64,000 nt of DNA from Pseudomonas sp. H9 (GTDB taxonomy: Bacteria > Pseudomonadota > Gammaproteobacteria > Pseudomonadales > Pseudomonadaceae): assembly GCF_004353925.1 (NCBI RefSeq), contig NZ_SMOK01000022.1:86554-150553 (forward strand), in the 5' to 3' direction. Both the position numbers and the translations under genes were made by a program. The first letter of the stretch is position 1, and every line of letters begins with the position of its first letter. The notes beneath the pieces are model-generated. The model saw only the letters and a list, made by a program, of their open reading frames with translations, ran no database searches and was not told the DNA's origin. Shown in pieces: positions 35,112 through 43,970 of this stretch.

Positions 35112-35744
35112 TCAGAACTTATCGGGGAACTGCTTGACCAGTGCTGCCGTCAGGGCATCGGCCAGGCCGAGAATATGCTCGCGCATGTGTTTCCAGGTGG
35201 CCGCTTCTGCCTTGTAGTCCTTTTTCCCTAATTCGTCGATCTGGGCAATATGGTGACCGCCGTGGGCGGCGAGCATCGTGTTGAGCGTCGCTTCGGGCAG
35301 GTAGGGGTTGGCTGTGGCCAGGAAAGTGGCCAGTGCTTTGGCGTTGCCGGTCAGCTCGTTGACCGCGGTTTGTTTGCCAGAGGTGGATTGGCTGACACTG
35401 GCATCGCTGTAGTGCTTGACCGCACCCCAATGCCCGGCGAGCAGTTTCAACAACTGCTCGGCGGCCGGTTGCCCGTAGAGCGGGGCGATGCTGTTGGCGA
35501 TGGCGGTGGCGTTGCTGACCACCTCTTGGCTGGCGATGTCAGCGGCTTGGCGATTGCCTGCCTGATTGGCGATGGCGTAGTTACGGATCCAAAAAATATG
35601 TTCAACCCACAAATCGCGAAGCGCCAGGCGGGTGGTCAGGGCTGCAGGTTCGGCTTGGGGAGAAGAGGTTTGAGCCGCAGGGCTCAAGGAGGGAAGGGCG
35701 CACAAGGCTGCAAGCAGCAGCACAACCGGCAATTTGATCTTCAT
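35112..35744 (-). CDS. Secreted four-helix protein with conserved-looking histidines, unknown function
   Basis: A 210-residue protein with a signal peptide (KIKLPVVLLLAALCALPSLS, cleavage near 22-24). The mature part is almost all alpha-helical. Each of four helices bears a His: LWVEHIFWIRNY, LLAGHWGAVKHY, MLAAHGGHHIAQ and WKHMREHILGL. That spacing suggests a four-helix bundle that could bind metal or heme, but I know no family name for it. It is the first gene of a two-gene unit with the SufR-like regulator. Confidence 0.7.
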   Translation of the reverse strand: MKIKLPVVLLLAALCALPSLSPAAQTSSPQAEPAALTTRLALRDLWVEHIFWIRNYAIANQAGNRQAADIASQEVVSNATAIANSIAPLYGQPAAEQLLKLLAGHWGAVKHYSDASVSQSTSGKQTAVNELTGNAKALATFLATANPYLPEATLNTMLAAHGGHHIAQIDELGKKDYKAEAATWKHMREHILGLADALTAALVKQFPDKF

Positions 35745-35859
35745 GGCAGTACCCTCAGAGGAGGAAGTGGCCTACAAGATCAATTACAGCATAAAAATAT
35801 GTCATTAATGCTCGGGGCGCCGAACGGTCAACGTTCGGGCACCTCAGCTTTGGGGAAAG

Positions 35860-36546
35860 TCAGAACCAGCGGTCGTTACGCTTGCGTCCGCGGCTCAGGG
35901 CCGGAAGGATCAGGCCGGCAAGCAAGCCTGCGCCGGCGATGCCGCCGCCGTACACCATGTAGCGCATCAACACTTGCTTGTTCTCATCACCCAGCCGTGC
36001 CTGGGTGCTGCGCAGTTCCGACTGGGTGTCGCTCAACTCGGCACTGAGTGCCTTGTTGCGGGCCTCCAGTTCATCGATCAGGTTTTTGCGTGAGTCCATG
36101 GTCTCTTGCATTCCCTGAACGCGGGCCTTCCAGCCGTCGTCGATGGTTTTCAGTTGCTGGCTCAACTGGCTGACCTGTTCGGTCAGTTGCGGCAGGCGCT
36201 CGGCCTGGCCGGGAACGGTTTGCAGGTCACTGCTGGTGATCCAGACGATGTCGCCGGACTCGCCACGCACCTGGCTGAAGTTGCCTTGGGTATCGAGCAG
36301 AGTAACTTTCTGGCCGGACTTGAGGTTGCCGACGATGCGATGGCCATTGGTAGGCCCACTGCGCACATAGGTGGTCAGGCTGTCGCTGACCCAGCGTTCA
36401 GCGCTGGCGGGGGCTTCTTCGGCCTGCACCGCGCCGCTCAGGGCAATCAGGGCTCCGATCACGCCGAGGGCGAGTCTGTTGCGCGGGCGCAGCATTGCAG
36501 GGGAATCAGAAACAGGCGCCGGAGCAACAGGACGAGAGATAGGCAT
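35860..36546 (-). CDS. TIGR04211-type SH3 domain envelope protein (YgiM-like)
   Basis: A 228-residue protein. After a proline-rich start come a signal segment (LALGVIGALIALSGAVQA), a bacterial SH3 domain (WVSDSLTTYVRSGP to SSDLQTVPG, near 45-110), a coiled coil (LPQLTEQVSQLSQQLK through LRSTQARLGDENKQ) and a C-terminal transmembrane helix (YGGGIAGAGLLAGLILPAL). This is the architecture of YgiM. Role in the cell envelope is not settled. The ATG at 36546 has GAAG before it; a start at the Met 17 residues further in is possible. Confidence 0.85.
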   Translation of the reverse strand: MPISRPVAPAPVSDSPAMLRPRNRLALGVIGALIALSGAVQAEEAPASAERWVSDSLTTYVRSGPTNGHRIVGNLKSGQKVTLLDTQGNFSQVRGESGDIVWITSSDLQTVPGQAERLPQLTEQVSQLSQQLKTIDDGWKARVQGMQETMDSRKNLIDELEARNKALSAELSDTQSELRSTQARLGDENKQVLMRYMVYGGGIAGAGLLAGLILPALSRGRKRNDRWF

Positions 36547-36561
36547 GATGGTCTTCGCGTG

Positions 36562-36592
36562 AAATAAAAAATAAAGGCCCGATGACTGGGCC
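36562..36592 (-). terminator. Rho-independent terminator downstream of ppnN
   Basis: On the minus strand, GGCCC-AGTCATC-GGGCC is followed by TTTATTTTTTATTT. It ends the ppnN transcript just before the SH3-gene start. Confidence 0.7.
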
Positions 36593-36685
36593 GGTGAACA
36601 CGGGCGTGCACGCAAGCCGCCAGCAGAAAGACCATATTTCTGTAGGCAGGTTCACTGAGTCGAGCAGGAAAATGGCAGCAAATGT

Positions 36686-36708
36686 TGCGGGCACATGCAG
36701 TGCCCGCA
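36686..36708. terminator. Hairpin after ppnN
   Basis: TGCGGGCAC-ATGCA-GTGCCCGCA is a perfect 9-bp stem 30 bp beyond the ppnN stop, without a proper T-tract. It may be a stabilising hairpin rather than a terminator by itself. Confidence 0.5.
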
Positions 36709-36737
36709 CGCTGAGGCCGAGTGAGAGCAGCAGTGAA

Positions 36738-38111
36738 TCAGGTCACGACGCGATAGCAAGGGACGTACTCAGTGCCACCGGGCAACTTCATACGGTGTTG
36801 CGCCACGAAGGCTTCCAAGAGCTTGCCCAGTGGCTGCATCACCGCCACATCGCCGTGGATTTCGTACGGGCCATTTTCTTCGATCAGGCGGATACCCTTG
36901 TCCTTGACGTTCCCGGCAACGATTCCGGAAAACGCCCGACGCAGGTTGGCCGCCAGTTCATGAGCGGGCAGGTCGCGACGCAGTTGCAGGCTGGCCATGT
37001 TTTCGTGGGTCGGGTCGAAGGGGCGCTGGAAGCTTTCTTCGATCTTCAATAGCCAGTTGAAATGGAAGGCATCGTTGCGCTCGCGGCGGAACTGTTTGAC
37101 CTGTTTGAGCCCTTCGACCATTTGTCGGGCCACTTCGGCCGGGTTGTCGATAATGATCTGGTAGTAGTTCGCGGCTTCGGCGCCCAAGGTGGCCTGAACG
37201 AAGGCATCGAGCTGCTGCAGGTAGGGCTCGGCACTGCGCGGCCCGGTGAGAATGACCGGGAACGGCAGTTCGCGGTTGTCCGGGTGCATGAGGATGCCGA
37301 GCAGGTACAGGAACTCTTCTGCGGTACCGGCGCCACCTGGGAAAATGATGATGCCGTGGCCGACACGCACGAAGGCTTCAAGACGCTTCTCGATGTCTGG
37401 CAGGATTACCAGCTCGTTGACGATCGGGTTGGGTGCTTCGGCGGCGATGATGCCCGGCTCGGTCAAGCCCAGGTAGCGGCTGCTGCTCATGCGTTGCTTG
37501 GCGTGGGCGATGGTCGCACCCTTCATCGGGCCTTTCATCACGCCCGGGCCGCACCCGGTGCAGACATCGAGTTTGCGCAGGCCCAGCTCGTGGCCGACCT
37601 TCTTGGTGTACTGGTATTCCTCGGTGCTGATCGAGTGGCCGCCCCAGCACACCACCATTTTCGGCTCGACGCCGGGGCGCAGGGTGCGGGCATTGCGCAG
37701 CAGGTGGAACACGTAGTCGGTGATGCCCTGGGAGCTTTCCAGGTCGATGCGCTGGCTGGCCAGCTCGCTTTCGGTGTAAACGATGTCGCGCAGGGCGCTG
37801 AAGAGCATTTCGCGGGTGCTGGCGATCATCTCGCCGTCGACGAAGGCGTCGGCTGGCGCATTCAGCAGCTCCAGGCGCACGCCTCGGTCTTGCTGGTGAA
37901 TGCGGACTTCGAAGTCCTTGTAGGCTTCGAGGATGGTCTTGGCGTTGTCGACATGCGCGCCGGTGTTGAGGATGGCCAGGGCGCACTGGCGGAACAAGGT
38001 GTACAGGCTGCCGGAACCGGCTTCACTCAGTTGCTGTACTTCACGTTGAGACAGTGTTTCCAGGCTGCCTTTGGGGCTGACAGATGCATTGATAACTTCA
38101 CGTTGGGGCAT
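36738..38111 (-). CDS. ppnN: Pyrimidine/purine nucleotide 5'-monophosphate nucleosidase PpnN
   Basis: A 457-residue LOG-like enzyme that splits nucleotide monophosphates into base and ribose 5-phosphate; in E. coli it is regulated by (p)ppGpp. The Rossmann-like core has CTGCGPGVMKGPMKGA (near 205-220) and PGGAGTAEEFLYLLG (near 300-314), the LOG catalytic motif. N-terminal (about 1-140) and C-terminal extensions match the long PpnN/YgdH type. The ATG at 38111 follows AGGAAACC; an upstream reading to 38168 has no ribosome site. Confidence 0.93.
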   Translation of the reverse strand: MPQREVINASVSPKGSLETLSQREVQQLSEAGSGSLYTLFRQCALAILNTGAHVDNAKTILEAYKDFEVRIHQQDRGVRLELLNAPADAFVDGEMIASTREMLFSALRDIVYTESELASQRIDLESSQGITDYVFHLLRNARTLRPGVEPKMVVCWGGHSISTEEYQYTKKVGHELGLRKLDVCTGCGPGVMKGPMKGATIAHAKQRMSSSRYLGLTEPGIIAAEAPNPIVNELVILPDIEKRLEAFVRVGHGIIIFPGGAGTAEEFLYLLGILMHPDNRELPFPVILTGPRSAEPYLQQLDAFVQATLGAEAANYYQIIIDNPAEVARQMVEGLKQVKQFRRERNDAFHFNWLLKIEESFQRPFDPTHENMASLQLRRDLPAHELAANLRRAFSGIVAGNVKDKGIRLIEENGPYEIHGDVAVMQPLGKLLEAFVAQHRMKLPGGTEYVPCYRVVT

Positions 38112-38224
38112 TCTGGGTTTCCTGTGAGCGGGTAAACGTCCATCTTCTGTACACCACCATACCGACAATTTGTCGCAGCAACGAGTGCCTTGTCACTGCG
38201 CAGCGGTGGAAGGTGTGATCGGCT

Positions 38225-38270
38225 GTTCAGAATGTGAACGGTGGTGCACACGCCTGTCCAGAAACTGGAC
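38225..38270. promoter_or_regulatory. Two upstream dyads, candidate enhancer sites for the sigma-54 activator
   Basis: GTTCA-GAATG-TGAAC (38225-38239) and GTCCAG-AAA-CTGGAC (38256-38270, perfect) have centres 31 bp apart, about three helical turns, on one DNA face. They lie 70-115 bp upstream of the -24/-12 promoter, where activators of this class bind. The activator at 42064 is the likely ligand. Confidence 0.5.
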
Positions 38271-38338
38271 GCTCCGATTGTGTCTCGATTTACCGCTTAT
38301 CCCTTCTGAACCGGGCCTTACACGGCAACTTCCGCGGC

Positions 38339-38354
38339 TGGCACGGCATCTGCT
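38339..38354 (+). promoter_or_regulatory. Sigma-54 promoter (-24/-12) for the aromatic alcohol operon
   Basis: TGGCACGGCATCTGCT matches the consensus TGGCACG-N4-TTGCW, with the GG and GC exactly 10 bp apart. Transcription would begin near 38365, 80 bp before the dehydrogenase start. Confidence 0.8.
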
Positions 38355-38444
38355 ATGGACATTGAAACGATGTTGATGGGGGCATTGCCGCCTTTGGCCC
38401 ATGACCCTGCGTTTCAGTCGAAAAAACAGAAGAAGGAATATGCA

Positions 38445-39908
38445 ATGCGTGACTCTTTTCTGCCTGTCGGGCTTTGGAATCAACGTTACTTCACCGGTCG
38501 CTGGGAGACCGGGCCGTTGCCAACCGCAGCGGTGATCGAGCCGGCAACCGGTGAGCAGCTTGGCCAGGTTGCCAATGCCGATGCCGCCCGGATTGCCCAA
38601 TCTGCGCAAGCAGCCAAAGACGCCCAGGCCAGTTGGTTCGCCCGGCCTTACGAAGAGCGTGCTGCGGTGTTCCGTCGCGCTGCGCAACTGGGCCACGAGC
38701 ACTTCGACGACATCGTCCACTGGCTGGTGCGCGAAAGCGGCTCGACCCGTGCCAAGGCGGCGTTCGAAACCTCGATTTCGATCAAGGCCTTGCAAGAAAG
38801 TGCGGCCCTGCCCTCTCGCAGCCAGGGCGAAGTGTTGCCATCGACACCGGGGCGCCTGAGCCTTGCACGGCGCCGCCCATTGGGCGTGATTGGTATCATT
38901 TCGCCATTCAATTTTCCGCTGTATCTCGCTATGCGTGCGGTGGCACCGGCCTTGGCGGTGGGCAACGGCGTGGTGCTCAAGCCTGACCCGCGAACGGCCG
39001 TGTGCGGCGGTTTTGTGATCGCCCGCCTGTTTGAACTGGCCGGCCTGCCCGAGGGGCTGTTGCATGTGCTGCCCGGTGGCGCCGAGGCGGGCGCAGCGCT
39101 GACCAGCGACCCTAATGTGGCGATGATCCAGTTCACCGGTTCCACCGGTGCCGGTCGCAAGGTCGGTGAAGCGGCGGGGCGCCACCTGAAAAAAGTTTCT
39201 CTTGAGCTGGGTGGCAAGAACTCGCTGATCGTGCTCGATGACGCCGACCTGGATCTGGCAGTGGCCAACGCTACCTGGGGCGTCTACCTGCATCAGGGGC
39301 AGATCTGCATGTCGACCGGGCGCTTGCTGGTGCAACGAGGCATCTACGAGCAGTTCCTGGCGCGCCTGGCCAGCAAGGCCAAGAGTCTCACTGTCGGTGA
39401 CCCGGCTACCGCTGATGTACACCTGGGCCCCTTGATCAACGCGCAACAGCGCGACCATGCCTACCGCGTGGTGCAGGCGGCGCAACAGGCCGGTGCGACG
39501 CTGGAGGCCGGTGGCAACTTCGACGGCTTGTTCTTTCAGGCCACGGTGCTCGGTGGCGTCACCCGCGACAACCCGGCCTTCAACGAAGAGATTTTCGGCC
39601 CGGTCGCTGTCGTCGTGCCGTTCGACACAGACGAGGAGGCTGTCGCCCTGGCCAATGACACCGAGTACGGCTTGTCGGCGGCGGTGCTTTCACAAGACGT
39701 GGGGCGCGCTCTGAAGCTGGGTGAACAACTGCGCGTCGGGTTGCTGCACATCAACGACCAGACGGTTAACGACGAAGTCATCAACCCGTTTGGCGGCGTT
39801 GGTGCTTCCGGTAACGGCACCAGCATTGGTGGTGTTGCCAACCACGAAGAATTCACCCAATGGCAGTGGCTGACAGTCAAAGGCGACGCCCCTGCCTACC
39901 CCCTGTAA
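38445..39908 (+). CDS. Benzaldehyde dehydrogenase (NAD+), XylC/AreC-like
   Basis: A 487-residue ALDH enzyme that oxidises benzaldehyde-type aldehydes to benzoates. Family motifs are PFNFPLYLAMRAVAPAL, SLELGGKN with the general base Glu near 255, and GQICMSTGRL with the catalytic Cys near 288, plus EIFGPVAVVVPF. The close resemblance to XylC rests on length and an N-terminal WNQRYFTGRW stretch; substrate remains inferred. ATG 38445 follows AGAAGGAA. It is transcribed from the sigma-54 promoter and is 20 bp upstream of the alcohol dehydrogenase. Confidence 0.88.
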   Translation: MRDSFLPVGLWNQRYFTGRWETGPLPTAAVIEPATGEQLGQVANADAARIAQSAQAAKDAQASWFARPYEERAAVFRRAAQLGHEHFDDIVHWLVRESGSTRAKAAFETSISIKALQESAALPSRSQGEVLPSTPGRLSLARRRPLGVIGIISPFNFPLYLAMRAVAPALAVGNGVVLKPDPRTAVCGGFVIARLFELAGLPEGLLHVLPGGAEAGAALTSDPNVAMIQFTGSTGAGRKVGEAAGRHLKKVSLELGGKNSLIVLDDADLDLAVANATWGVYLHQGQICMSTGRLLVQRGIYEQFLARLASKAKSLTVGDPATADVHLGPLINAQQRDHAYRVVQAAQQAGATLEAGGNFDGLFFQATVLGGVTRDNPAFNEEIFGPVAVVVPFDTDEEAVALANDTEYGLSAAVLSQDVGRALKLGEQLRVGLLHINDQTVNDEVINPFGGVGASGNGTSIGGVANHEEFTQWQWLTVKGDAPAYPL

Positions 39909-39928
39909 ACGCCGGAGATAATAAAAAC

Positions 39929-41053
39929 ATGGCTGAACAAGCGTTCTACAAAATTACCGCTGCCGTCACCCGTGCCAAGGGTGCACCGTTCGTGCTGGAG
40001 CCTGCGCGCATCCGCCATCCCAAAGGGGATGAGGTGCTGGTGCGCATTGTCGCCACCGGCATGTGTCATACCGACATGATCGTGCGCGATCAGTACTACC
40101 CGGTGCCGCTGCCTGCGGTACTGGGCCATGAGGGCTCGGGAGTAGTCGAGGCGGTGGGGCCGCAGGTCCAGGATCTGGCGGTCGGTGACCATGTGGTGCT
40201 GACCTATGGTTACTGCGGTCATTGTCTGTCCTGTGGCTGTGGCCAGACGGCCTACTGTCAGGAGTTTTTCGGTCGCAACTTCAGTGGTGCTGACCCGCAG
40301 GGCCAGTGCGCCATCGAAGACGCCAATGGTGAGCGCCTGCACGACCATTTCTTCGCTCAATCGTCGTTCGCCACCTACGCCTTGGGCCGCGAAAACAACA
40401 CCGTCAAGGTCCCCGCCGAGGCACCGCTGGAGCTGCTCGGGCCCTTGGGCTGCGGCATCCAGACCGGCGCCGGTGCAGTGATCAACTCCCTCAAAGTCAG
40501 CCCTGCCAGCAGTTTTGCATCGTTTGGCGCCGGTGCGGTGGGCTTGAGTGCGGTGCTGGCGGCACAGGTCGCGGGGGCAACCACCATCATAGCGGTTGAT
40601 GTGGTGCCTTCGCGCCTGGAGTTGGCCAAGTCGTTGGGGGCCACCCATGTGATCAACAGCAAGGACGTTGACCCGGTAGCGGCCATCCGTGAAATCACTG
40701 GTGGTGGCGTGAAGTTCGCCCTGGAGTCCACCGGACGGCCAGCGGTATTGCGCCAGGCGGTTGATGCCCTTGGCCTGCGTGGCAGTGTTGGCGTGGTCGG
40801 CGCCCCGGCACTGGGGACCACGGCGGAGTTCGACGTCAACGATCTGTTGCTGGGTGGCAAGACCATTCGCGGCATCGTCGAAGGCGACAGCGTGCCGCAG
40901 AAGTTCATTCCCGAGCTGGTCAACCTGTACCTGCAAGGGCGCTTCGCGTTCGACAAGCTGGTCAAGTTCTACGACTTCGATCAGATCAACCAGGCCGCTG
41001 AAGACAGCGAAAAAGGCATCACCCTGAAACCGATTATTCGTATCGGTCGCTGA
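39929..41053 (+). CDS. Zinc-dependent aryl-alcohol dehydrogenase, XylB-like
   Basis: A 374-residue MDR-family dehydrogenase. Catalytic zinc ligands are in TGMCHTDMI and LGHEGSG; structural zinc ligands in YCGHCLSCGCGQTAYC (spacing C2C2C7C). A Rossmann fold follows at SFGAGAVGLSAVLAAQ (near 195-215). The aryl-alcohol type of this class oxidises benzyl alcohol with NAD+, giving the substrate for the enzyme encoded just upstream. GGAGA precedes the ATG. Together the two genes convert an aryl alcohol to a carboxylate. Confidence 0.9.
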   Translation: MAEQAFYKITAAVTRAKGAPFVLEPARIRHPKGDEVLVRIVATGMCHTDMIVRDQYYPVPLPAVLGHEGSGVVEAVGPQVQDLAVGDHVVLTYGYCGHCLSCGCGQTAYCQEFFGRNFSGADPQGQCAIEDANGERLHDHFFAQSSFATYALGRENNTVKVPAEAPLELLGPLGCGIQTGAGAVINSLKVSPASSFASFGAGAVGLSAVLAAQVAGATTIIAVDVVPSRLELAKSLGATHVINSKDVDPVAAIREITGGGVKFALESTGRPAVLRQAVDALGLRGSVGVVGAPALGTTAEFDVNDLLLGGKTIRGIVEGDSVPQKFIPELVNLYLQGRFAFDKLVKFYDFDQINQAAEDSEKGITLKPIIRIGR

Positions 41054-41122
41054 AGTACCTGCGGGGGGTGTGCAGCCCCCCGCATCGCTTGCTCCTAATA
41101 AAAACAATCAGGAACTTCTACT

Positions 41123-42013
41123 GTGCCCATCCATTCCCGCTACACGCTGGGGTTGCTCGCTTGCAGCCTGATTTCCACCCAGGCACTGGCTGTAGACGTC
41201 AACGCTGGCGACTACACGGCCCTGCCGGCCGGCACCAATGTTGCTGCCTGGTACCAGCAGTACAGCCGTTCAGACCGTTTCAATGCCGATGGCGCTGCCG
41301 ACAGTCGACATGATACGGGCCTCAAATCCAACATCAGCATCGTGCGCTTGATTCATTTCATGGAGGTCGCTGGCATCACTGTCGACCCGCAGATATTGCT
41401 GCCGTTCGGGCACGTCTACGACGCCCGTATCGCCGGCAACGCTCTGGGCAGTGCCAGTGGCAGAGGCGATCCGATCATTGGTGCGACGTTCTGGTTGGTC
41501 AACCAGCCAAGCGCAGGCGTCAGCGGGCGCTATGTTGGCATTACGCCGTTGCTGACCCTGCCCTGGGGCCAGTATGACCGGCACGATGCCCTGAATATTG
41601 GCGAAAACCGTTACAAGGGCGACCTGCAGTTAGGGTGGGTCGAGCCGCTGTGGGGGCGCTTGTCGATGGAGCTGTACGGCGATGTTGTGGTGTATGGCCA
41701 CAACACCGAAGCCGGTGCTGGCTCACAGACCCTCAAACAAGACCCTACCTACCAACTGCAGAGCAACCTGCGGTACGACTTCAATCCCGCCCAGCGTATT
41801 GCCCTGGGGTTCAGCAGCACGATGGGCGGCAAGCAACACCTTGATGGTGATTACCTGGGGCAGAAGACCGAGGTACAGCAGGTCCGCTTCGAGGCCCAGC
41901 AGATGGTTGGCCGCTCCGTGCAACTGAGCGCGCAACTGACGCAGGACCTGCATGTGGTCGGGGGCTTCCAGGAAGATCTCGGCATCAACCTGCGGGCTTT
42001 GTTGCTATTTTGA
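41123..42013 (+). CDS. MetA-type outer-membrane transporter (phenol_MetA_deg family)
   Basis: A 296-residue beta-barrel protein. It has a signal peptide (LGLLACSLISTQALAVD, cleavage near 25) and amphipathic beta-strands ending in a hydrophobic aromatic residue (LRALLLF), as expected for an outer-membrane protein. Proteins of this family are linked to aromatic degradation and may let substrate in. GTG start with AGGAAC before it. It lies 69 bp after the alcohol dehydrogenase and overlaps the leader of the activator gene. Confidence 0.85.
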   Translation: MPIHSRYTLGLLACSLISTQALAVDVNAGDYTALPAGTNVAAWYQQYSRSDRFNADGAADSRHDTGLKSNISIVRLIHFMEVAGITVDPQILLPFGHVYDARIAGNALGSASGRGDPIIGATFWLVNQPSAGVSGRYVGITPLLTLPWGQYDRHDALNIGENRYKGDLQLGWVEPLWGRLSMELYGDVVVYGHNTEAGAGSQTLKQDPTYQLQSNLRYDFNPAQRIALGFSSTMGGKQHLDGDYLGQKTEVQQVRFEAQQMVGRSVQLSAQLTQDLHVVGGFQEDLGINLRALLLF

Positions 42014-42063
42014 GCAGGATCGATACCCTGAACATCTGCCCGAACCCCGAAAAAGGTGTCTCC

Positions 42064-43869
42064 ATGGATGCCGGTGCTTTACGTCATCAGCAGCAACTGG
42101 TGCTGGCCCGCCAGCGTTTTATCGACGGTGCCCCGTTGCCTGAAGGGCTGCTCCCCGAGCCGATCAGCCGCTCCTGGCGCCGCTCCCGAGACGCCGGGCT
42201 GATGCCGGGGCAGGCGTGCCTGTCAGCCCTGGAGCCCGACCCTTGCGAACTGGGCGACAGCGACCGCCTGCTGGCTGACTGCGTAGCGCCGGAGATCGAC
42301 CGCTTGTGGGGGCTGATTGGCGGGCCATCATGGACCATCTATTGCGTCAACCTGCAGGGGGTAATCGTCTACGGTCGACAACCCCACGACCGTACCAGCC
42401 CCTTGGGCCAACTGCATATCGGGCGGCGCATCCATGAGGCCCGGTTCGGCACCACCGCGCCGGTCTGTGTGCTGGCCGAGGGGCAACCCATCGTGCTGGT
42501 CGGGACCCAGCATTACCTGACCGAGTTCGAGCGCTTTTTTTGTGTCAGTGTGCCGTTGCACGGGCTCAATGGCGAGTTGATCGGCGCCCTGGACTTCACA
42601 GGCCTGGGTGAACGTCAGGCCAACTCGGTGATGGAACAACTGACGTACGCAGCGATGGCTGCTGAAAATCGTTTGTATGCCAGCCTGAGCGACTGCCAGC
42701 TCCTCTCGTTACAGCATGACCCGCGCCAACTCGACACGCCGTTGCAGGGCTTGCTCGCCGTGGACGCAGCCGGGCGTATTCAGGCAGCCAACCGTGTTGC
42801 GCAAAATCTGTTGGGCCTGGCTCGCGGCCGTAGTGTCGGCGAACACCTGGAAACCTTGCTTGGTGAGCGTTCTGCCAGCCCTTCGCCGAGCGCGCCACAG
42901 ATGCTGACGCTGGCTGACGGCTCACGGCTTTACGCGCAGTTGCTCACGCCGCGATCGCGGCCCCGCCCCAAGGCCATTGCACCAGCCGAGCCTGCAGTGC
43001 TGGGGGGCGATGCGCAATTGAACAAACGCTTCGACGCTGCGCGCAAAGCCTTTGCCGCCGGAGTGCCGGTGTTGTTGCAAGGCGAGACCGGAACGGGCAA
43101 AGAGGTCTTTGCCCGTGCCCTGCACGCGCACTGGAAGCCCGATGCGCCGTTCCTCGCCATCAACTGCTCGGCGATTCCTGAAAGTCTGATCGAAGCCGAA
43201 CTGTTCGGTTACAGCGAAGGCACCTTTACCGGTGCGCGCAAGGGCGGTGCCAAGGGCCAGTTGGAAGCTGCCAACGGCGGAACCCTGTTGCTGGATGAGA
43301 TCGGTGATATGCCGTTGGCGTTGCAAACGCGCCTGTTGCGGGTGTTGCAGGAGCGTTGCCTGACACGGTTGGGGGCGACGACCAGTATCCCCCTGGATGT
43401 GCGGGTGATCAGCGCTACCCATTGCGACCTTCAGCAGTTGATCGCCCGCAGAGGCTTTCGTGAAGACTTGTATTACCGCCTCAGTGGTCTGGAGGTTCGC
43501 TTGCCTGCGCTGCGTCAGCGTACGGACCTGGACCTGCTGATCGACCGCCTGGCGCAACGTTACAACAGCCCGGCGTTACACCCCGAGACACGTCGTGTGC
43601 TGAAAGGGCGTGACTGGCCGGGCAACATCCGTCAGCTTGAGCAGGCTTTACGGCTGGCTGCGGCGCTGGCGCAAGGGGAATCGTGGGTGATGCCGGAGCA
43701 CCTGGCATTTGAGCCGTCGGCGCCAGAGCCGCGCTCGGGACGCTTGCAGGATGCGCTGTTAAGCACTATTCAACAGACGCTGGAGGCCAATGGCGGCAAC
43801 ATGACGGCGACGGCCAGCCAGTTGGGCATCTCCAGAACCACGCTCTACAAGAAACTGCGCGAGGCCTGA
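42064..43869 (+). CDS. Sigma-54-dependent activator of the AcoR type
   Basis: A 601-residue enhancer-binding protein. An N-terminal sensory region (1-300) includes a GAF-like segment with PLHGLNGELIGALDFTG and then a PAS-like stretch (LLAVDAAGRIQAANRVAQ). The AAA+ domain has Walker A GETGTGKEVFARALH, Walker B-type GGTLLLDEIGDMP and, in place of GAFTGA, GTFTGA. The C-terminal Fis-type HTH reads ATASQLGISRTTLYKKL. ATG 42064 follows AAAGGTG. It is most likely the activator of the operon upstream, sensing an aromatic or alcohol. Confidence 0.9.
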   Translation: MDAGALRHQQQLVLARQRFIDGAPLPEGLLPEPISRSWRRSRDAGLMPGQACLSALEPDPCELGDSDRLLADCVAPEIDRLWGLIGGPSWTIYCVNLQGVIVYGRQPHDRTSPLGQLHIGRRIHEARFGTTAPVCVLAEGQPIVLVGTQHYLTEFERFFCVSVPLHGLNGELIGALDFTGLGERQANSVMEQLTYAAMAAENRLYASLSDCQLLSLQHDPRQLDTPLQGLLAVDAAGRIQAANRVAQNLLGLARGRSVGEHLETLLGERSASPSPSAPQMLTLADGSRLYAQLLTPRSRPRPKAIAPAEPAVLGGDAQLNKRFDAARKAFAAGVPVLLQGETGTGKEVFARALHAHWKPDAPFLAINCSAIPESLIEAELFGYSEGTFTGARKGGAKGQLEAANGGTLLLDEIGDMPLALQTRLLRVLQERCLTRLGATTSIPLDVRVISATHCDLQQLIARRGFREDLYYRLSGLEVRLPALRQRTDLDLLIDRLAQRYNSPALHPETRRVLKGRDWPGNIRQLEQALRLAAALAQGESWVMPEHLAFEPSAPEPRSGRLQDALLSTIQQTLEANGGNMTATASQLGISRTTLYKKLREA

Positions 43870-43877
43870 CAATCCTG

Positions 43878-43964
43878 GTAGGAGCGGGCTTGCTGTAGGA
43901 GCGGGCTTGCCCCGCGATAGCGATCTATCAGTGCCATCGCATCGCGGGGCAAGCCCGCTCCTAC
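43878..43964. repeat. REP cluster between the activator gene and ampC
   Basis: A truncated direct unit (GTAGGAGCGGGCTTGCT) followed by a full facing pair (GTAGGAGCGGGCTTGCCCCG / CGGGGCAAGCCCGCTCCTAC). It lies between convergent genes. Confidence 0.87.
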
Positions 43965-43970
43965 AGGTTG

